This document shows, in pieces, positions 7,518 through 9,876 of a DNA stretch of 9,876 nt. Within the stretch, counting starts at the first letter, position 1; the number at the start of each line of letters is the position of its first letter. Source of the DNA: an uncultured Clostridia bacterium. GTDB lineage: Bacteria; Bacillota; Clostridia; Oscillospirales; Acutalibacteraceae. The position numbers and the translations under genes were made by a program. Under the pieces are notes generated by a model. The model did no database searches and was not told the origin of the DNA. It was given only the letters and a program-made list of their open reading frames with translations. Location: the NCBI GenBank assembly GCA_937912175.1, contig CALDOU010000078.1, positions 1 through 9,876 of the forward strand. The letters run 5' to 3'.

Positions 7518-7793
7518 ATGAATTCTAATATGGTAAAATTATCAAATAACGAATTGGACAACATTTCCGGCGGAAAAGTAACCGACTGCCTTCCCACATG
7601 GGAAGATTTTAAAGCTTCTTGGAATCCTGTTTTTGGTGAAAAAGGTATGCTTCATGAAAAATTTTCCCCCAAATTTTGGGAAACAGCCGGTTTGGCTGCA
7701 TGGGGTGGAGCTATTTTGGTACTAAAAAAAGGTTTAGACATTTTTGAAGAAAATGTACGTAAAGCACGTAAAGCACGTAAAGCATCTAAATAA
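7518..7793 (+). CDS. Bacteriocin-like peptide precursor with double-glycine leader
   Basis: A 91-residue small protein with an almost ideal class II bacteriocin leader. Counting back from the cut after G18-G19, it has L(-12), S(-11), E(-8), L(-7), I(-4), G(-2) and G(-1), as in LSxxELxxIxGG. In known systems a C39-peptidase ABC transporter cuts after GG and exports the core. The predicted core (20-91, 72 residues) is larger than many class II bacteriocins. It has one cysteine (C24), four tryptophans (28, 35, 54, 62), a hydrophobic glycine-containing stretch (AGLAAWGGAILVL, 57-69) and a strongly basic RKA-repeat tail (81-91). One cysteine rules out an internal disulfide; dimerisation or modification cannot be judged. 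ATG at 7518 follows AAAAGGAG (7501-7508) at 9 nt. The gene is monocistronic, with its own promoter and a strong terminator in the opposing gene. No transporter, immunity gene or modification enzyme is visible, so antimicrobial versus signalling function is open. I recognise the leader class, not the core. Confidence 0.85.
   Translation: MNSNMVKLSNNELDNISGGKVTDCLPTWEDFKASWNPVFGEKGMLHEKFSPKFWETAGLAAWGGAILVLKKGLDIFEENVRKARKARKASK
7663..7683 (-). terminator. Possible weak terminator of the M23 peptidase transcript
   Basis: Read on the minus strand, TTTCCC and GGGAAA form a 6-bp stem with a 9-nt loop, followed by A and then TTTTT (complement of 7661-7657). It lies about 110 nt past the peptidase stop, inside the opposing peptide gene. 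A competing fold, CCCAAA/TTTGGG around one base, exists in the same DNA. It is weak, and is offered because there is no intergenic space for a terminator. Confidence 0.2.
7758..7784 (+). repeat. 9-nt in-frame tandem repeat encoding the RKA tail
   Basis: Three exact copies of CGTAAAGCA (7758-7766, 7767-7775, 7776-7784) encode R-K-A three times at the C-terminus of the GG-leader peptide. Because the unit is a multiple of three, copy-number change by slippage would lengthen or shorten the cationic tail without a frameshift. Confidence 0.9.
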
Positions 7794-7795
7794 CT

Positions 7796-8803
7796 TTAAG
7801 ATTTTTCGGAAAATTCAATTTCACGATAAAACTCTTTAGTGCTGTTATCTCTGATAACGGCACTTTTATTTTTTTCCAAAAGTTTTGTTATTGCATAAAG
7901 ATCAATCCATATTTCGTTATTACACTCTTTTTGTGATTCGTCAAAAATAAGCTCCATTCCCCAATGCAGGTGGCTTTGTTCTATATTATTAACATTTTCT
8001 TTGGTGCTGTAGCCCGTTCTCCCTGTATAACCTATAACATCTCCGGCGTTCACGGTTTGCCCTTCTTTTAAATTCACATGGAAAGGACGATTTTTTCTTA
8101 AGTGGGCATAATAATAATATCTTTTCTTATCAAAACTACGTATACCGATTCGCCAACCGCCATATTGGTTCCAACCCATAACTTCAACAGTGCCTGATTC
8201 CACTGCAATTACAGGGCATCCTACCGCACACATCATATCGTGCCCCAAATGCGGTCTTGCATATCCATAAGAACGAGAAGCGCCAAAGTCATTATAATGA
8301 CAATACGGAAAAGTTTTAGCAATAGGTGAAAATGCTTTTAAACCGTAAACTTCTTCCCATTCCCCGTCTTTACCGCTCTTTATTTTATAATTTCCCAAAA
8401 ATTCTTTTAAAACCGCTTCATATACCTCTTTAAAATAATTATAATTCTTATTTTTTTTAGATAATTCTTCTATTGAAATTCCTGACTTTAATGATTTTAT
8501 TATTTCATCCATATCGGATTCATTATATTTCTTAAAATCTCCTCCATACTTTGCGCCCAAACATGCCAAAACTTCTATCCAATTTATTTTTATATCTTTG
8601 TTATGAGATTTAATATCTTCTTTCATGGCTTTATCAAGCGCTTCATAAGTAGGATTAAATTCGGCATATTTTATAAAATTTTTATTTTCATGAGCACCTA
8701 CTGAAAAATTAAGTTTATTGACAAAAGTAAATATATAAATCCCTAAAAGTAAAATAATTACTCCAATAAAAATAAACTCTTTTTTCAATTTTATAACAAA
8801 CAA
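7796..8803 (-). CDS. Membrane-anchored M23 (LytM-type) peptidoglycan endopeptidase
   Basis: A 335-residue zinc peptidase. One hydrophobic helix (about 10-28) anchors it or acts as an uncleaved signal, placing the rest outside the membrane. Residues 45-150 form a helical, charged region (KYGGDF at 85-90) typical of no enzyme I can name. The M23 domain (about 155-305) holds zinc ligands H185 and D189 (HLGHD) and H280 (HLH, 278-280), with H234 (YYAHL) and H278 as the catalytic pair. M23 enzymes cut peptide cross-links or stem peptides in peptidoglycan. The general layout recalls sporulation enzymes such as LytH of Bacillus, but that is a resemblance only. The TTG start at 8803 is supported by GGAG (8817-8814) 10 nt upstream; an ATG at 8813 is out of frame and abuts that site. 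The gene converges on the GG-leader peptide gene with 2 nt between stops, and codons 314-322 form that gene's terminator hairpin. Confidence 0.9.
   Translation of the reverse strand: MFVIKLKKEFIFIGVIILLLGIYIFTFVNKLNFSVGAHENKNFIKYAEFNPTYEALDKAMKEDIKSHNKDIKINWIEVLACLGAKYGGDFKKYNESDMDEIIKSLKSGISIEELSKKNKNYNYFKEVYEAVLKEFLGNYKIKSGKDGEWEEVYGLKAFSPIAKTFPYCHYNDFGASRSYGYARPHLGHDMMCAVGCPVIAVESGTVEVMGWNQYGGWRIGIRSFDKKRYYYYAHLRKNRPFHVNLKEGQTVNAGDVIGYTGRTGYSTKENVNNIEQSHLHWGMELIFDESQKECNNEIWIDLYAITKLLEKNKSAVIRDNSTKEFYREIEFSEKS
7838..7875 (+). terminator. Rho-independent terminator of the GG-leader gene, inside the M23 gene
   Basis: Forty-four nucleotides past the peptide stop, AGTGCTGTTATC (7838-7849) pairs with GATAACGGCACT (7853-7864) in a 12-bp stem with one G-U pair and a 3-nt loop. 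A U-rich tract TTTTATTTTTTT (7864-7875) follows. The orientation is clear: on the minus strand the hairpin is not followed by a T-run. It lies entirely in codons of the opposing peptidase gene. Confidence 0.8.
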
Positions 8804-8852
8804 ATTCGTTCATCTCCGCCAAGTAAAAATATTCAATATAAAAGTACTTTAA

Positions 8853-8881
8853 ATTATATGTTTCTAAAATTTGTAAAATAC
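8853..8881 (-). promoter_or_regulatory. Candidate promoter of the M23 peptidase, sigma-E-like or sigma-A
   Basis: On the minus strand, CATATAAT (8860-8853) fits the sporulation sigma-E -10 consensus CATACAnT in all but one fixed base. GTATTTT (8881-8875), 14 nt upstream, fits the -35 KMATATT at five of seven positions. The same -10 contains a perfect vegetative TATAAT, but its best -35 (TTGTAT, 8883-8878) is 19 nt away. Both readings are plausible in such AT-rich DNA. The -35 overlaps the tail of the ferredoxin terminator. Confidence 0.35.
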
Positions 8882-8925
8882 AAAAATCTTCTTTACAGCA
8901 AGAATGTTGTTGTAAAGAAGATTTT
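8875..8925 (-). terminator. Strong hairpin terminator after the ferredoxin gene
   Basis: AAAATCTTCTTTACA (8883-8897) and its exact complement (8911-8925) form a 15-bp stem. On the minus strand the hairpin ends in TTTTT, then G, T, A and TTTT. Inside the loop a further CAA/TTG (8899-8901, 8907-8909) can pair. Because both arms carry A/T ends, it could also stop plus-strand transcripts. It separates the ferredoxin from the M23 gene, so the two are probably transcribed independently. Confidence 0.8.
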
Positions 8926-8955
8926 ATTTCATTTGATAAACCTAATTTTATTACA

Positions 8956-9144
8956 TTATTCTTCAGCAATAGCTTCCACAGGGCATACATCTTTTGCTTC
9001 TTGAGATTTTTCCTTTAAATTTTCCGGAATTTCATCCACTGTACATTCAGATTTATTTTCGGAATTATATTTAAACACTTCCGGACAAATATCTATACAC
9101 ATTCCGCACCCGATGCATTCGTCTTGATTAACAACCAATTTCAT
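8956..9144 (-). CDS. Single-cluster [4Fe-4S] ferredoxin
   Basis: A 62-residue cytosolic electron carrier. The cluster motif is C10-x2-C13-x2-C16 and a final C54 followed by Pro, as in monocluster ferredoxins such as that of Thermotoga. C20 (before Pro) and C34 are extra. In the Thermotoga protein, extra cysteines form a disulfide that replaces the second cluster, but C34 sits at a different place from its Thermotoga counterpart, so pairing here is uncertain. The protein is acidic, as expected. ATG at 9144 follows AGGAG (9157-9153) at 8 nt. It has its own promoter and terminator, so it is monocistronic, and is divergent from spoVT. Which redox partner it serves is not shown; IspG in this window needs such a donor, but is 6 kb away in another operon. 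Confidence 0.93.
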   Translation of the reverse strand: MKLVVNQDECIGCGMCIDICPEVFKYNSENKSECTVDEIPENLKEKSQEAKDVCPVEAIAEE

Positions 9145-9196
9145 TTAAGAATCTCCTCTTTAAATTTATTTATTGAATTCTCTAAATTCATTTAAT

Positions 9197-9225
9197 ATTA
9201 TATATAAATTTTTCCTTCTTATCAA
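9197..9225 (-). promoter_or_regulatory. Sigma-A-type promoter of the ferredoxin gene
   Basis: On the minus strand, TTGATA (9225-9220) and a perfect TATAAT (9202-9197) are separated by 17 nt. The transcript would begin near 9190, with a leader of about 46 nt. This is an excellent vegetative match and suggests constitutive expression. Confidence 0.7.
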
Positions 9226-9254
9226 TCCCATATTAAAAATACAATTTTAAAAAA

Positions 9255-9284
9255 TGTATATTTTGGAAGAATTTTGTCAAAATA
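9255..9284 (+). promoter_or_regulatory. Candidate sigma-G-like promoter of spoVT
   Basis: TGTATA (9255-9260), a 17-nt spacer and CAAAATA (9278-9284) match the sigma-G consensus TGAATA-N17-CATACTA at five of six and five of seven positions. Bacillus spoVT is known to be sigma-G dependent, which makes the match more credible. A vegetative alternative also exists: TTGTCA (9274-9279), 17 nt, AATAAT (9297-9302), but it would leave only a 15-nt leader. Confidence 0.35.
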
Positions 9285-9323
9285 AGAATATATTTCAATA
9301 ATAAATAATTGAGGAGGTTTCAT

Positions 9324-9866
9324 ATGAAAGCCACAGGAATTGTAAGAAGAATAGATGAATTGGGAAGAATAGTTATACCAAAAGAAATTCGAAGAACTTT
9401 ACGCATACGAGAAGGAGACTCTTTGGAAATTTTTACAGAACCTTCCGGAAAAATAATGCTCAAAAAATATTCACTAATAGAAGAAATGTCCAATTTAGCA
9501 AATAATTATGCGGAAGTATTATCCAAATCAATTTTTTTGCCGGTATTAATCTCTGACCGAGACCATATTGTTGCAGTTTCAGGAACACCTAAAAAAGAAT
9601 TTATAGATAGAAAAATAACTGCATATTTAGAAGATTTAATGGAATCTCGAAAATGCTTTTCGTTTTTTGAAAATAAAATCAATTCGGTTGAGCCAATAGA
9701 AGGAGTACAACCTAAAATCCTATTGATTTATCCGATTATTTCCAACGGAGACATAAACGGAAGTTTAATCGTTTTAAAAAGTGAAAAAGCTATGCAAAAC
9801 CCTGAAATCATAACATTGGTTTCTAAAATTTCGTCCCAACTTTTAGGAAAACAATTAGAAGAATAA
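9324..9866 (+). CDS. spoVT: Stage V sporulation protein T (AbrB-type transcription regulator)
   Basis: A 180-residue regulator that closely resembles Bacillus SpoVT (178 residues). In Bacillus it acts in the forespore as activator and repressor of sigma-G genes and affects spore coat, germination and resistance. Residues 1-50 are the SpoVT/AbrB swapped-hairpin DNA-binding domain: it opens with KATGIVRRIDELGRIVIPKE (2-21), followed by RTLRIREGD (24-32). Residues about 56-180 form a GAF-like domain, which would sense a small molecule; the ligand is unknown. I chose ATG at 9324, 6 nt after AGGAGG (9312-9317). An in-frame TTG at 9309 would place the ribosome binding site inside the gene. No truncation is seen; the window ends 10 nt after the stop, so its terminator is not visible. 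The gene indicates a spore-forming host. Confidence 0.96.
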   Translation: MKATGIVRRIDELGRIVIPKEIRRTLRIREGDSLEIFTEPSGKIMLKKYSLIEEMSNLANNYAEVLSKSIFLPVLISDRDHIVAVSGTPKKEFIDRKITAYLEDLMESRKCFSFFENKINSVEPIEGVQPKILLIYPIISNGDINGSLIVLKSEKAMQNPEIITLVSKISSQLLGKQLEE

Positions 9867-9876
9867 CAAAAAATTG

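Noticed and set aside
8715..8990. A 91-codon minus-strand frame with an ATG at 8813 directly after a GGAG
   Set aside because: It spans the ferredoxin 3' end, the terminator hairpin and the M23 start, and has Tyr/Phe-rich composition typical of untranslated AT-rich DNA. The GGAG fits the TTG at 8803 at 10 nt, not the ATG at zero spacing.
9309..9323. TTG at 9309 as the spoVT start
   Set aside because: It would put the AGGAGG site inside the gene, and Bacillus SpoVT begins MKATGIVRRID, as from the ATG at 9324.

Overview
The window is AT-rich DNA from a low-GC, spore-forming Firmicute, most likely an anaerobic member of the Clostridia. The evidence is a Gram-positive-type PolC replicase with the exonuclease inside the PHP domain, a SpoVT sporulation regulator, a clostridial-type rseP-ispG-polC order, strong AGGAGG-type ribosome binding sites and a small single-cluster ferredoxin. 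I cannot name the species.

Layout. Positions 11-553 (minus) hold an unrecognised secreted protein with two regular glycine-zipper segments. Between it and rseP (554-677) lie two back-to-back promoters whose -35 boxes are only 4 bp apart. Positions 678-7266 (plus) are a tight housekeeping operon: site-2 protease RseP, the isoprenoid enzyme IspG and the replicative polymerase PolC (TTG start, clamp-binding C-terminus). After a 251-bp gap with a very good extended -10 promoter comes a 91-residue peptide with a textbook double-glycine bacteriocin-type leader (7518-7793). It runs head-to-head into a membrane-anchored M23 peptidase (7796-8803, minus), with two bases between the stop codons. The best terminator for the peptide gene lies inside the peptidase reading frame. 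Then come a [4Fe-4S] ferredoxin (8956-9144, minus) with its own promoter and strong hairpin terminator and, divergently, spoVT (9324-9866, plus).

How the genes may work together. RseP, IspG and PolC are linked by operon structure rather than by one pathway. The M23 peptidase and spoVT may both belong to the sporulation programme: candidate sporulation-type promoters lie upstream of each, but these are eye-matched and weak. The GG-leader peptide is an accessory gene with no transporter or immunity gene in the window, so its export machinery would have to be elsewhere.

Most novel points: the double-glycine peptide with its terminator embedded in an opposing gene, the glycine-zipper secreted protein, and the abutting divergent promoters. 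I see no CRISPR array, insertion sequence, tRNA or rRNA. Gaps between genes are all under 300 bp.
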